A DNA stretch of 64,000 nt from Salinisphaera aquimarina (lineage in GTDB: Bacteria > Pseudomonadota > Gammaproteobacteria > Nevskiales > Salinisphaeraceae): positions 186,001 through 250,000 of the forward strand of contig NZ_JBHRSS010000001.1 in assembly GCF_042643355.1 (NCBI RefSeq). The letters are read 5' to 3'. The position numbers and the translations under genes are program-made. Positions 7,997 through 16,461 of the stretch are shown piece by piece. The notes beneath the pieces are model-generated. The model ran no database searches. It saw nothing but the letters and a program-made list of their open reading frames with translations, and was not told the origin of the DNA. How positions within the stretch are numbered: position 1 is the first letter of the stretch; every line of letters starts with the position of its first letter.

Positions 7997-8773
7997 ATGG
8001 CGACCCAAGCAGATCAATCCGGCGACAAGCGCCGCAAACTCGTCAAGCGTTTCGGCAAGAAACTCTTTCGCGGCACGCTCCTCGAGTTTCTCTCCAAGCA
8101 GTCGAAGATTCCGGACCAGCCGGTGCTCGACAACGCCTTGTTTCCCTGGGCGGAAGAACTGCGGGTGCAGTGGCCCGAGATCCGTGACGAACTCGAGGCC
8201 TTGCTCGAACATCGCGCCGCCTTGCCGAGCTTTCAGGAAATCAGCCCGGATCAGGCGCGTATCTCCAGCGATGCGCGCTGGAAGACGTTCATGCTCTACG
8301 GCTTTGGCACGCGCATGGATTTCGGCTGCGAGATGTGTCCGAAAACCGCGGCGGCGCTCGAGAAGCTGCCCAATATTTCCAATGCCTTCTTCTCCATTCT
8401 CGCACCCGGCAAGCATATTCCGCGTCATCGCGGCGTCACCAAGGGGCTGGTGCGCTGTCATCTCGGCCTGCGCGTACCCAAGGGCCCGGAACGTTGCCTG
8501 ATCGAAATCGATGATCAGCCGATGCGCTGGGGCGAAGGCGAAATGTTCTTCTTTGACGATACCTATCCGCACGAAGTCTGGAACGAAACCAGCGAAGAGC
8601 GGGCGGTGCTGTTGTTCGATATCGAGCGGCCCATGGGGCCCGCCGGGCGCGCGGTTTCGCGTGCAATGATCTCGGTGCTGCGGCGCACGGCCTATTTCAA
8701 GGACGCGATGCGCAATCAACGCGCCTGGGAACAGCGCTATCGCGAGACGGTGCTGGCCGGTCAGGGGCACTGA
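7997..8773 (+). CDS. Aspartyl/asparaginyl beta-hydroxylase family oxygenase (AspH/LpxO-like)
   Basis: 258 residues; the ATG at 7997 is preceded by AGAAAGG. The family core is clear: FFSILAPGKHIPRHRG carries the first iron ligand His144, and FFFDDTYPHEVWN carries the second, His192. At the position where LpxO-type enzymes have the H-x-D carboxylate, this protein has H-R-G, as in AspH enzymes with a two-histidine iron site. Such enzymes use Fe(II), oxygen and 2-oxoglutarate, and LpxO members hydroxylate fatty acyl chains of lipid A. In this operon I infer hydroxylation of the ceramide acyl chain or long-chain base. No signal peptide is seen, so it acts in the cytoplasm. Confidence 0.85.
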   Translation: MATQADQSGDKRRKLVKRFGKKLFRGTLLEFLSKQSKIPDQPVLDNALFPWAEELRVQWPEIRDELEALLEHRAALPSFQEISPDQARISSDARWKTFMLYGFGTRMDFGCEMCPKTAAALEKLPNISNAFFSILAPGKHIPRHRGVTKGLVRCHLGLRVPKGPERCLIEIDDQPMRWGEGEMFFFDDTYPHEVWNETSEERAVLLFDIERPMGPAGRAVSRAMISVLRRTAYFKDAMRNQRAWEQRYRETVLAGQGH

Positions 8774-8861
8774 CGCCGTGACGATGCATGCCCGCGAGTC
8801 CGTCGGTCGTCGCGCGATCGCGTCGGCGTGGCAGCGGTCGGCGCGCAGCTGAGGTCGCGAC

Positions 8862-9806
8862 ATGGCTCGGTATTATTTTCTTCCCCAGCGCCTGCAGAAG
8901 GCGGTACGGCTGCCCCAGCGACTGGTGTGGTGGGTCGAATACATCGTCATCGGCGGTCTGATCGAGTTGTTCAAGCGCCTGCCGATCCGTTTGTCGATGC
9001 GGTTTGCCGCGTTCGTATTCGGCCTTTTCGGTCCCTATACCCCGCGCGCCGACAAGGTCCGGGGCAATCTGACGGTCGCTTTTCCGCAGACGCCGGACAC
9101 GCGGCTCGAGGAGTTGATGCGCGACTCCTATCGTCATCTGGGCGTGGCGATCGCGGAGCTGGCGTCGCTGAAACAGATCTGGCGCGAGCGCGAACGACGG
9201 ATCGAATTCACCCTGGAGCCGGGCGCGGTCATGCCCACCCCGGACAAGCGCAGCGTGTTCGTCACCGCGCATCTGGGGGCCTGGCAGCTGACCCCGCTGA
9301 TCGGCCCGCATTACGGGGTCACGCTTCCGGTGATCTATGCGCCCGAGCAGAATCCGCTGGTCGACCGCAAGCTGGGCGCGATGCGTCGTGCCTTCGGTGG
9401 GCCACTGGTGTCGCGTGATGGCGGTATCCGCGTGCTGATGCGGGCGCTCGATCAGGGGCAGTCGATCGGCCTGACCGCCGACACGCGTATGGACGCGGGC
9501 GAATCGCTGCCGTTCTTCGACGAGCCGGCGATGACCAATACCGCACCGGCGCGGCTGGCGCTGCGCTATGACTGCGACCTGGTGCCTGTGCTCGCCGAGC
9601 GTCTGCCCGGTGCGCGTTATCGGGTCAAACTGTTCGCGCCGATCCGCGCCCGTGCGGATGCCGCCGATCGGCAGGCGCGGGTACAGGACATGACCGGCCA
9701 GCTGAATCGCCTGTTCGAGCAATGGATCCGCGATCGTCCGGATCAGTGGCTGTGCCTCAAGCGCCGCTGGCCGAAGGCGGTTTACAAGCGTCTTCAGGCG
9801 CGCTGA
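8862..9806 (+). CDS. LpxL/HtrB-family lipid acyltransferase with altered catalytic motif
   Basis: 314 residues. Lip_A_acyltrans family: an amphipathic N-terminus with a membrane segment (residues about 22-36), GPYTPRADKVRGNLTVAF (the family N-R-NL region), then VTAHLGAWQLTP and later TADTRMDAGESLPFFD and PDQWLCLKRRWP. The family's H-x4-(D/E) motif reads His137 to Gln142, so the acidic partner of the catalytic histidine is replaced by an amide. LpxL normally transfers a secondary acyl chain to lipid A. Position in this operon suggests action on a sphingolipid or a non-acyltransferase role; a duplicate with changed chemistry is also possible. Confidence 0.85.
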   Translation: MARYYFLPQRLQKAVRLPQRLVWWVEYIVIGGLIELFKRLPIRLSMRFAAFVFGLFGPYTPRADKVRGNLTVAFPQTPDTRLEELMRDSYRHLGVAIAELASLKQIWRERERRIEFTLEPGAVMPTPDKRSVFVTAHLGAWQLTPLIGPHYGVTLPVIYAPEQNPLVDRKLGAMRRAFGGPLVSRDGGIRVLMRALDQGQSIGLTADTRMDAGESLPFFDEPAMTNTAPARLALRYDCDLVPVLAERLPGARYRVKLFAPIRARADAADRQARVQDMTGQLNRLFEQWIRDRPDQWLCLKRRWPKAVYKRLQAR

Positions 9807-9887
9807 GCCGCGATGTTGTCGTCGGTTCCAGTTATCTTTTCCATCATCGCGCCCCCACGGGCCGCGATCCCGGGGAGTCGTTAGTCC

Positions 9888-12302
9888 ATGGCCGTTCGAT
9901 CGCAACGTGTACTGGCCTCGTTTCTGGCCGGCGACGACAATCGTCGTCCAAGCGCGGCACAGGTCGGCACTATCTGCATCACCTTGGCGCCCAAGGCCGG
10001 TGTCACGCCCAGCGACAAGCCGCCGGTACGGATATATCTGGGCACGGAATCGGCCCAGTTCCGCGCGGAGCGGGCGTTCGTGTGGTCGATCGAGCGCCTG
10101 CGCGATCCGGCGCGTCGCTACGATATCCATCTGATGAAGGACTTCGCGGGTTTCGAGCGCCGCCTGTGGTTGACCGGCTTCACCAACTACCGTTTCGCGA
10201 TTCCGGAGCTGGCCGGGCGTGACGGTCGGGCGATCTACAACGACGCCGATCAGATCTATCTGAAGGATCCGGCATTGTTGTTCGACACGGCCATGGGTGA
10301 TCACGGCGTGCTGTCGATCAACGATCGCGATACCTCGGTCATGCTTATCGACTGCGCCCGCATGGCGCCGCTGTGGAACTGGGACAGCGCCAAGGCGACC
10401 AAGAACCGCGAACTGGAAGCGCGCATGCGCGCCGTGGACGGCCTGTGGGGCGAGCTCGACGCCGGCTGGAACGCCCGTGACGAGGAGTATGCCCCGGCCA
10501 CCTCGCATCTGGTTCACTACACCACGATTCATACTCAGCCGTGGCGGCCGACGCCCGGCGACTATGTGTACCGGGCCAATGTCGCCAGCGATCTGTGGCT
10601 CAACATCGAAGCGGAGGCGGATGCCGCCGGCTTCCAGCTGTTTCATGCCGAGGACCCGACGCCGCAGTTTGCCGATGCCGCCACGGTCAGCGATGAGCGC
10701 CGGCGGCAGTTCACGCCGGATCTCGAGGCGTTTCGAGAGCTTGCCCAGGACGCCGAGGCGCAATCGTTGTACTACTGCGGCTTCGCCTCGGCCGCGACCC
10801 TGCGCACGCTGGCCGATCAGAGCGGCTTGAGCGTGGAGCGTATCGACACGGCGACGCCGCTACAGGAAAGCGGTCGCGATCCGAACCGGGACAGCGTGGA
10901 TGTGGTCGCCGCGGATGGCCTCGAGCAACTGCCCGATCTGGATATTCCCTGGCTGCTGGACCGGCTGTTCGCCCGCGCGACGCGTGCGCTGGTGGTGAGC
11001 GTGACGCTGGGCAGTGATCGAACGCGCCTGTGTCCGGCCGACCCGCACTGGTGGTATGCGCAGCTCGCGGCCGCCGGTCAGCGTTTTCCGGACCGCCACT
11101 GGCATCTGGTGGTGCATCGCAAGCGCCGCAGGTATGGCGCGCAGGCGGCTCACTGGTCGGGTGGGGCGCTGTTGCGCGTGCCGCCGACGACCTGGGTGCT
11201 TCAGCATCACAAGACGGGCCATCGCAGCCAGGCGCTCGGCATCGCCGACGCCCTGGGCTGGGATTACGAAACGCGCGAGATTCCCCACGCGCCGGCGCGT
11301 ACATTGCTCGCCGCGCTGCGAGCACGCCTGCCGGTGGGCGCGCACGGGCTGTCGGATGCCATCCGCCCGCCGTGGCCGGATCTGATCATCGCCTCGGGCT
11401 GGCTGCCGGGCCTGGTGGCCCGCTGGGTGCGGGACCAGAACCAGGGTAATACCCGGGTCATCCTGATGGGGCGCCGCGGCGGGCCGGTCGGCGAGACACA
11501 GGATCTGGCGATCGACTGCCCGCACTTCGGTCTGACCCCGCACCCGCAGCACCTGCAAACGGTGCTGCCGCCGAGCAAGGTCGGCGCCGATCGCATGGCC
11601 GCGGCGGAAGGGCGCTGGCCGGACGTGTTCGGCAAGGATGCCACCACGCCGCGCGTTGCCTGGCTGGTCGGCGGTACCAGCGCCCAGCATCGCCTGGACG
11701 CCGAGCACGCGGCCCGGATGCTCGACGAAGTCCACAGTGCCGCCCGCACAGCAGGCGGCACGCTGGCGGTGCTCACCAGTCGCCGTACCGGCGAAGCGGT
11801 CACCCGCGCGCTTGCCCAGCGTGGTGACGAGAGTGTCATTTTCGAGCCCTGGCGGGCGGCGTCCGATGCCGAGAATCCGTTCCTGGGTTATCTGGCCCAT
11901 GCCGATATTCTGGTCGTGACCGGTGAGAGCGAATCGATGCTTGCCGAAGCCGTGGCCACCGGCAAGCCCGTCTATATCCTGCCGTTGCCCGAACGCGCGC
12001 CCTCTGTGCGCCAGCGTATTGCCGACTGGATGCATACCCAGTCGCAGACCGATCGCTACAACGCCCGTGGCTCGCGTCGTCCCCAGCAGGGCCTGCAGTA
12101 TCTGAGCGCGCGCCTGATCGAGCAGCGGGTGTTCCTGCCGCGGCGGGATATGCCCGCGTTGCACGGCGCGCTCGAGGATCAGGGTCTGGCGCGGGTTTTC
12201 GACGGTGTACTGGAGACCTGGCAGCCGCAGCCGTGGAACGAACTCGAACTGCTCGCAGGCGAGATTCGCGCACGGCTGGCCCCCGACGTTCGCCGTGGCT
12301 GA
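9888..12302 (+). CDS. Three-module protein: GT8-like glycosyltransferase, methyltransferase-like segment, ELM1 (DUF1022) domain
   Basis: 804 residues. Module 1 (about 1-285) has a GT8-like nucleotide-sugar site, YNDADQIYLKDP (DxD-like N118-D121), and LVHYTTIHTQPW near 208-219. Module 2 (about 290-410) contains DVVAADGLEQLPDLDIPW and resembles the C-terminal half of a class I methyltransferase; the SAM-binding G-x-G loop is not evident, so it may be inactive. Module 3 (about 434-804) begins TTWVLQHHKTGHRSQALG, the start of the ELM1 family, a GT-B-like fold named after a plant mitochondrial fission protein. The next gene is a stand-alone ELM1 protein. Likely a sugar transferase for the lipid made by this operon; substrate unknown. 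Confidence 0.75.
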   Translation: MAVRSQRVLASFLAGDDNRRPSAAQVGTICITLAPKAGVTPSDKPPVRIYLGTESAQFRAERAFVWSIERLRDPARRYDIHLMKDFAGFERRLWLTGFTNYRFAIPELAGRDGRAIYNDADQIYLKDPALLFDTAMGDHGVLSINDRDTSVMLIDCARMAPLWNWDSAKATKNRELEARMRAVDGLWGELDAGWNARDEEYAPATSHLVHYTTIHTQPWRPTPGDYVYRANVASDLWLNIEAEADAAGFQLFHAEDPTPQFADAATVSDERRRQFTPDLEAFRELAQDAEAQSLYYCGFASAATLRTLADQSGLSVERIDTATPLQESGRDPNRDSVDVVAADGLEQLPDLDIPWLLDRLFARATRALVVSVTLGSDRTRLCPADPHWWYAQLAAAGQRFPDRHWHLVVHRKRRRYGAQAAHWSGGALLRVPPTTWVLQHHKTGHRSQALGIADALGWDYETREIPHAPARTLLAALRARLPVGAHGLSDAIRPPWPDLIIASGWLPGLVARWVRDQNQGNTRVILMGRRGGPVGETQDLAIDCPHFGLTPHPQHLQTVLPPSKVGADRMAAAEGRWPDVFGKDATTPRVAWLVGGTSAQHRLDAEHAARMLDEVHSAARTAGGTLAVLTSRRTGEAVTRALAQRGDESVIFEPWRAASDAENPFLGYLAHADILVVTGESESMLAEAVATGKPVYILPLPERAPSVRQRIADWMHTQSQTDRYNARGSRRPQQGLQYLSARLIEQRVFLPRRDMPALHGALEDQGLARVFDGVLETWQPQPWNELELLAGEIRARLAPDVRRG

Positions 12303-13422
12303 TATCCGCGCTCACGACGCGTCGGCCCCGCGCGTGTGGGTGCTGCTGGGCGAAGGCGCCGGCGGTAATGCCCAGATGTGCGCGCTGGCCGAGGCACTCG
12401 GCTGGCCGTTCGAGACCCTGCAACTGCGCTACAACCGGCTCAACCATGTGCCCAGCGTGCTGCTCGGCCCCAGCGTGCGTACCGTGGATCGGGCCCGCTC
12501 CGACCCGCTGACGCCGCCGTGGCCCGACCTGGTCATTGCCGCTTCGCGGCGTTCGGCGCCGGTGGCACGCTGGATCAAGGCCCAGTCCGGTGGACATACG
12601 CGCCTGGTTCATCTGTTGCACGCGCAGGCGCCGCTGCATCATTTCGATCTTATCGTGACCCTGCCGCAGTTTCGGCTGCCCGACGCGCCCAACGTGCTGC
12701 ACAACACGCTGCCGTTGAACGTGCTCGATCAGGCGCGTCTGGAGCGTGCCGCCCAACGCTGGCGCCCGCGTTTTTCGGACTTGCCGCGACCGTGGATCGC
12801 AGTACTCGTCGGCGGCGACAGTTCCAGCTATCGTCTCGATCCGGCCACCGCCCGAAAGCTGGCCGAGCAAGCGGTCGCTACCGCCGAGCGCCACGGCGGC
12901 AGCCTGCTGGTGACGACCAGCAAACGGACCCGCGCCGATGCCGCCCAGGCGCTGTGGCAGGCGATCCGTGGGCCGTCGTACCGCTATGCATGGCAGGCCG
13001 ACGACGCCGACAATCCCTATCCGGCTTTTCTCGCGCTCGCCGATCGTTTCATCGTGACCGCCGACAGCGCCTCGCTGCCGGCCGAGGCCTGTGCGACCGG
13101 TCGTCCGGTGGAGCTGTTCGACTGGCAGCCGCGTGCGCGGCCGACGGTATGGGCGCGGGGGGCGCAGACGGCACTCGCACAACGCATCGGGCGCGGTTTA
13201 ATCTACTGGGGTGCGGTCAAGCCGCGGCGCGATTTCGCGGCCTTTCATCGCGGGCTCGTCGAACGCGGCCTGGTCGGCAGCGACAGTCCCCGCGGCCGGG
13301 TACCCGACGACATGGGCCGCACCGTGGCTCGGATCCGCGCGTTGATGCACACGGCGGTGTCGCCGTCCGCCGGCGATCGGCGATCGCGCAACGATTCGCC
13401 GTGCTCCAATCATTCTTCCTGA
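12295..13422 (+). CDS. ELM1 (DUF1022) family protein, putative GT-B glycosyltransferase
   Basis: About 375 residues from a GTG that overlaps the upstream gene by 8 bases. VWVLLGEGAGGNAQMCALAEALG at the N-terminus, PWPDLVIAASRRSAPVARWI, LVGGDSSSYRLD and TADSASLPAEACATGRPV match the same landmarks in module 3 of the preceding protein, so the two ELM1 units are probably paralogues. The last two blocks resemble the donor-binding part of GT-B enzymes. The C-terminal 25 residues are polar and look disordered. Function is not established for bacterial ELM1 proteins; glycosyl transfer to a membrane lipid is inferred from fold and context. Confidence 0.8.
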   Translation: MADIRAHDASAPRVWVLLGEGAGGNAQMCALAEALGWPFETLQLRYNRLNHVPSVLLGPSVRTVDRARSDPLTPPWPDLVIAASRRSAPVARWIKAQSGGHTRLVHLLHAQAPLHHFDLIVTLPQFRLPDAPNVLHNTLPLNVLDQARLERAAQRWRPRFSDLPRPWIAVLVGGDSSSYRLDPATARKLAEQAVATAERHGGSLLVTTSKRTRADAAQALWQAIRGPSYRYAWQADDADNPYPAFLALADRFIVTADSASLPAEACATGRPVELFDWQPRARPTVWARGAQTALAQRIGRGLIYWGAVKPRRDFAAFHRGLVERGLVGSDSPRGRVPDDMGRTVARIRALMHTAVSPSAGDRRSRNDSPCSNHSS

Positions 13423-13439
13423 AGGACATCGTGTTCGCC

Positions 13440-14162
13440 ATGGAATTTCTCGACTACAAGCGCCTGGAAGCCATCGAAGCGAAACGCTTCCAGCAGACCG
13501 ATCCCTATCCGTGGATCAATCCGGCCGGCCTGCTGACCGACGCCGGCTATGAGCGTCTGCTCGGGCATATGCCCAGCACCGATCAGATGACGCCGACCTT
13601 CGGCATGCAACGCTCGCACGGCCAGAAGGCCCACGATCGCTATGCGCTGGAATACCGCGACGATGTCGATCTGGACCCGGCCTGGCACGAATTCATCGCC
13701 GAACTGCGCGGCAAGCGCTACCACGACTTCATCAAGCGCATGTTCGGCCGGGGCCTGTTCAAGCTGAATTTTCACTGGCACTACGCGCCCCGTGGGGCGT
13801 CGGTGTCGCCGCACTGCGATGCCCAGCGCAAGCTCGGGTCGCATATCTTCTATTTCAGTTCGCCCGAAAACTGGGATGCGAGTTGGGGCGGGGATACTGT
13901 GATCCTCGACGACCACGGCAAGTTCGATCGCAAGTCCGCCCCGGAGTTCGAGGATTTTCCCGACGCCTACCAGGGCGAGAGCATGGGCAACTACAGCCTG
14001 CTGTTCCAGCGCCAGGCCAAGTCCTGGCACGGTGTGCGCGAGATCACCTGTCCGGAAGGCATGCACCGCAAGGTCTTCATCGTGGTCATCAACGACCGCG
14101 TGCGCGCGGCCGTGCGCCGGATCAAGGGTCGCCTCAAGGGCGAGGAAATTCGTGACGTCTGA
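13440..14162 (+). CDS. 2-oxoglutarate/Fe(II)-dependent oxygenase family protein
   Basis: 240 residues from the ATG at 13440; an in-frame GTG at 13431 lies closer to the AAGGA at 13422-13426 and could be the true start (3 residues longer). The iron-binding triad is visible as His125-x-Asp127 in SVSPHCDAQ and His197 in SWHGVREI, with an arginine three residues on for 2-oxoglutarate. This is the cupin-type 2OG-Fe(II) oxygenase superfamily, unrelated in sequence to the AspH-type enzyme at 7997. The gene lies between an ELM1 glycosyltransferase and a sulfotransferase and overlaps the latter. A hydroxyl it introduces could be the acceptor for sulfation; that is inference. Confidence 0.8.
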   Translation: MEFLDYKRLEAIEAKRFQQTDPYPWINPAGLLTDAGYERLLGHMPSTDQMTPTFGMQRSHGQKAHDRYALEYRDDVDLDPAWHEFIAELRGKRYHDFIKRMFGRGLFKLNFHWHYAPRGASVSPHCDAQRKLGSHIFYFSSPENWDASWGGDTVILDDHGKFDRKSAPEFEDFPDAYQGESMGNYSLLFQRQAKSWHGVREITCPEGMHRKVFIVVINDRVRAAVRRIKGRLKGEEIRDV

Positions 14163-15162
14163 GACGGCTGCCCGTACCGACACCGTCGTGGCTCCGCCGG
14201 ATCCGAATCGCTCCACCGTGATCGCGGTACTCGGCGCGGGCCGCAGCGGTACCAGCGCAATCACGCGCGGGCTGGCCGCGCTCGGCGTGGATCTGGGCGA
14301 CAAGCTGCGTCGGCCGGGCGGCAAGAACCCGACCGGCTTCTTCGAAGACAACGATGTGCTGGCGATCAGCAAACGCCTCAAGCGGGCGCTGGGCATCCGT
14401 GGACACAGCGTACGCCTGCTCGATGACGCCGAATTCGACACGCCGCGCATGAAAGCCATCCAGGCGCGCGCAATCGCCACCCTCGGCGCGCGTTTCGGCG
14501 CCACGCCGCTGTGGGGCTACAAGTATTCGCGAACCCTGCGCACGATGCCGTTCTGGGAAGGCATCCACAACGCCCTGGATCTGGACGTGCGCTATGTCAT
14601 CGCGCTGCGCAATCCCCTGAGCGTGGCTCGCTCGCGCGGCCAGATCAATCCGCAGCGCGGTCGTCAGGTCTGGTCGGATATGGAATGGCTGGTCAACGTG
14701 GTGCCGTATTTTCACCGCACCGCGGGCTGTCTCCGTACCGTCGTCGACTTCGACCGGCTGATGGCCGATCCACAGGCGCAGCTCGCCCGGGTGGCGCGCG
14801 ACCTGGGCCTGCCGATCGGCGCGGCGGAGCAGGCCGGCATCCACGAGTACGCGACCCGGTTCCTGAAGCAAGACAAGCCGCGTACGCGCTTCACCCGCGC
14901 TGATCTGCTCACGGATCCCACCGCCAATCGCTGGACCGCCGAGGGCTACAGCCTGCTCGACGAGGTGGCGGCCGATGAACGAACGCTGGATGCCCCGGAG
15001 TTCATCGAGCGCTGGGCCGCGGTCGAACAGGCGGTTACCGATCTGGGCCCGTTCCTGGCCGAGTTCGATCATATGCGGGCCGAAAACGTGAAAGCGCGCT
15101 GGAACCCGGCCAGTCCGCTCCACGAAGTGCATCAGATCTGGCGGGATCTCAAGGCGAAGTAG
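14152..15162 (+). CDS. Sulfotransferase family protein
   Basis: About 336 residues from a GTG overlapping the oxygenase gene by 11 bases, with GAGGAAA upstream. The PAPS-binding signatures are visible: the 5'-phosphosulfate loop GAGRSGTS at 28-35, and the 3'-phosphate site RNPLSVARS starting at Arg153. GFFEDNDVL and WGYKYSRTL are further family landmarks. No signal peptide, so it should be cytoplasmic, using PAPS as donor. As the last gene of the plus-strand operon it could sulfate a hydroxyl of the glycolipid. PAPS-dependent members also act on sugars, so the acceptor is open. Confidence 0.8.
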   Translation: MTSETAARTDTVVAPPDPNRSTVIAVLGAGRSGTSAITRGLAALGVDLGDKLRRPGGKNPTGFFEDNDVLAISKRLKRALGIRGHSVRLLDDAEFDTPRMKAIQARAIATLGARFGATPLWGYKYSRTLRTMPFWEGIHNALDLDVRYVIALRNPLSVARSRGQINPQRGRQVWSDMEWLVNVVPYFHRTAGCLRTVVDFDRLMADPQAQLARVARDLGLPIGAAEQAGIHEYATRFLKQDKPRTRFTRADLLTDPTANRWTAEGYSLLDEVAADERTLDAPEFIERWAAVEQAVTDLGPFLAEFDHMRAENVKARWNPASPLHEVHQIWRDLKAK

Positions 15163-15225
15163 GCCTGCTCCGAGTTGCCTGGCAAGCGCAGGCCGCAAAC
15201 GGATTCGGCCATGCGCTCAGTCCAG

Positions 15226-16461
15226 TCAAGCGGCGGGCGGCCGCGCTCCGATGAGCAGTTGGGCGTAGCGCGCGGCCGATCGCTCGGCCGAGTAGTCCTC
15301 CGCTCGGGCCATCAGTCGGGCGCTGTCCGGAGGCAAGTCCAGCGTGGCCTCGATCGCGCCGGCCATGGCGTCGATGTCGCCGATCGGTACCAGCTGGCCG
15401 TAGTCGCCGTTCGCGAGAATTTCCGCGCTGCCGCCGGGGCAATCGGTGGCCACCGGCGGGCAGCCACAGGCGAGCGCCTGGATGAGCACGCCGGGCAGGC
15501 CTTCCCACTTCGACGGCAGCACGAACACCCGGGCCGCGGCCATGGCCGAAAACGGGTTGTCGTCCCAGCCGGGCAGAGCGACATCGTCGGCCACCCCGAG
15601 CTCTTCGGCCAGCGCTGCCAGCCCCGCGCGCAGCGGGCCTTCGCCGATCAGCATCAGTCGGGCCGGCCGGCGGCGGCGCAGTTGCGCAAAAGCACGTAGC
15701 AGCGTCTCCGGATCCTTTTGTTCGAGCAGACGCCCGACCCCGAGAATCACCGGCGGCTCGCCGGCGCGAAACCAGGGATGGTCCGATCGGCTGCCTGCCG
15801 CGCGGCGCAGCGCGTCGTCGACCACGGGATTGGGCGCGGTGGTGATGGTCGCGCGCGGCAGGCCGCTGCATTCGGCCAGATCGTCCGCCACTGCTTGGGA
15901 GACACCGACAATCGCGTCGGCACGTGGGTAGCTGCGTGCGACCAGCGCCGGCAGATGTCGCCAGCGCGATTTGCCGGCATGACGAGTGACGAAGCTCGAC
16001 AGCATATTGCGTTCGCTGACCACGACACGGCAGTCGATGCCGGCGCGCGCGCGCGCCCACAGCGCCACCAGATTGCACTGGGTCATGGCCGCCAGCAGCC
16101 CGGTCGGCCGCGCCGAGCTCAGATAGTCGCGCAGGGCGGCGATATAGCGCACCTTGGACCAGGTCTTGAGCGGCAGCAGCACGGTCGGTGCCAGAGGTCC
16201 GAGGCCTGCCGGGTCGGCGCGCAAGGCCAGTGCACGCCCCACCAGCGGCGCCGACCGCGCCAGCGTGATGACCTGGACGCCGGCGTCGGCAAGTGCCGCG
16301 GCCTGCGCGTCGTCGCCGTGACAGACCAGCAGGTCGACCTGGTACCCGGCCTGCGTGAGCGCGACCGCCAGATTGCGCAGCGAACGTTGCACGCCACCGC
16401 CGGTCAAGGCCGAGGTGAACAGAGCCAGTCGTACCCGGTCGGTCGAAGGGGGCGGTGGCAT
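15226..16461 (-). CDS. Glycosyltransferase family 4
   Basis: 411 residues. N-terminal LFTSALTGGGVQRSLRNLA is the acceptor-domain glycine loop of GT4 enzymes; VVVSERNM and VGVSQAVADDL are typical, and the donor side has ILGVGRLLEQKDPETLLRAF and PSKWEGLPGVLIQALACG. The second glutamate of the EX7E motif is Gln here, a variant seen in some relatives. Its start codon overlaps the stop of the GT2 gene (TGATG), so the pair is co-translated. It converges on the sulfotransferase. A retaining transferase using a nucleotide sugar at the cytoplasmic membrane, for LPS core or glycolipid assembly. Confidence 0.87.
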   Translation of the reverse strand: MPPPPSTDRVRLALFTSALTGGGVQRSLRNLAVALTQAGYQVDLLVCHGDDAQAAALADAGVQVITLARSAPLVGRALALRADPAGLGPLAPTVLLPLKTWSKVRYIAALRDYLSSARPTGLLAAMTQCNLVALWARARAGIDCRVVVSERNMLSSFVTRHAGKSRWRHLPALVARSYPRADAIVGVSQAVADDLAECSGLPRATITTAPNPVVDDALRRAAGSRSDHPWFRAGEPPVILGVGRLLEQKDPETLLRAFAQLRRRRPARLMLIGEGPLRAGLAALAEELGVADDVALPGWDDNPFSAMAAARVFVLPSKWEGLPGVLIQALACGCPPVATDCPGGSAEILANGDYGQLVPIGDIDAMAGAIEATLDLPPDSARLMARAEDYSAERSAARYAQLLIGARPPAA

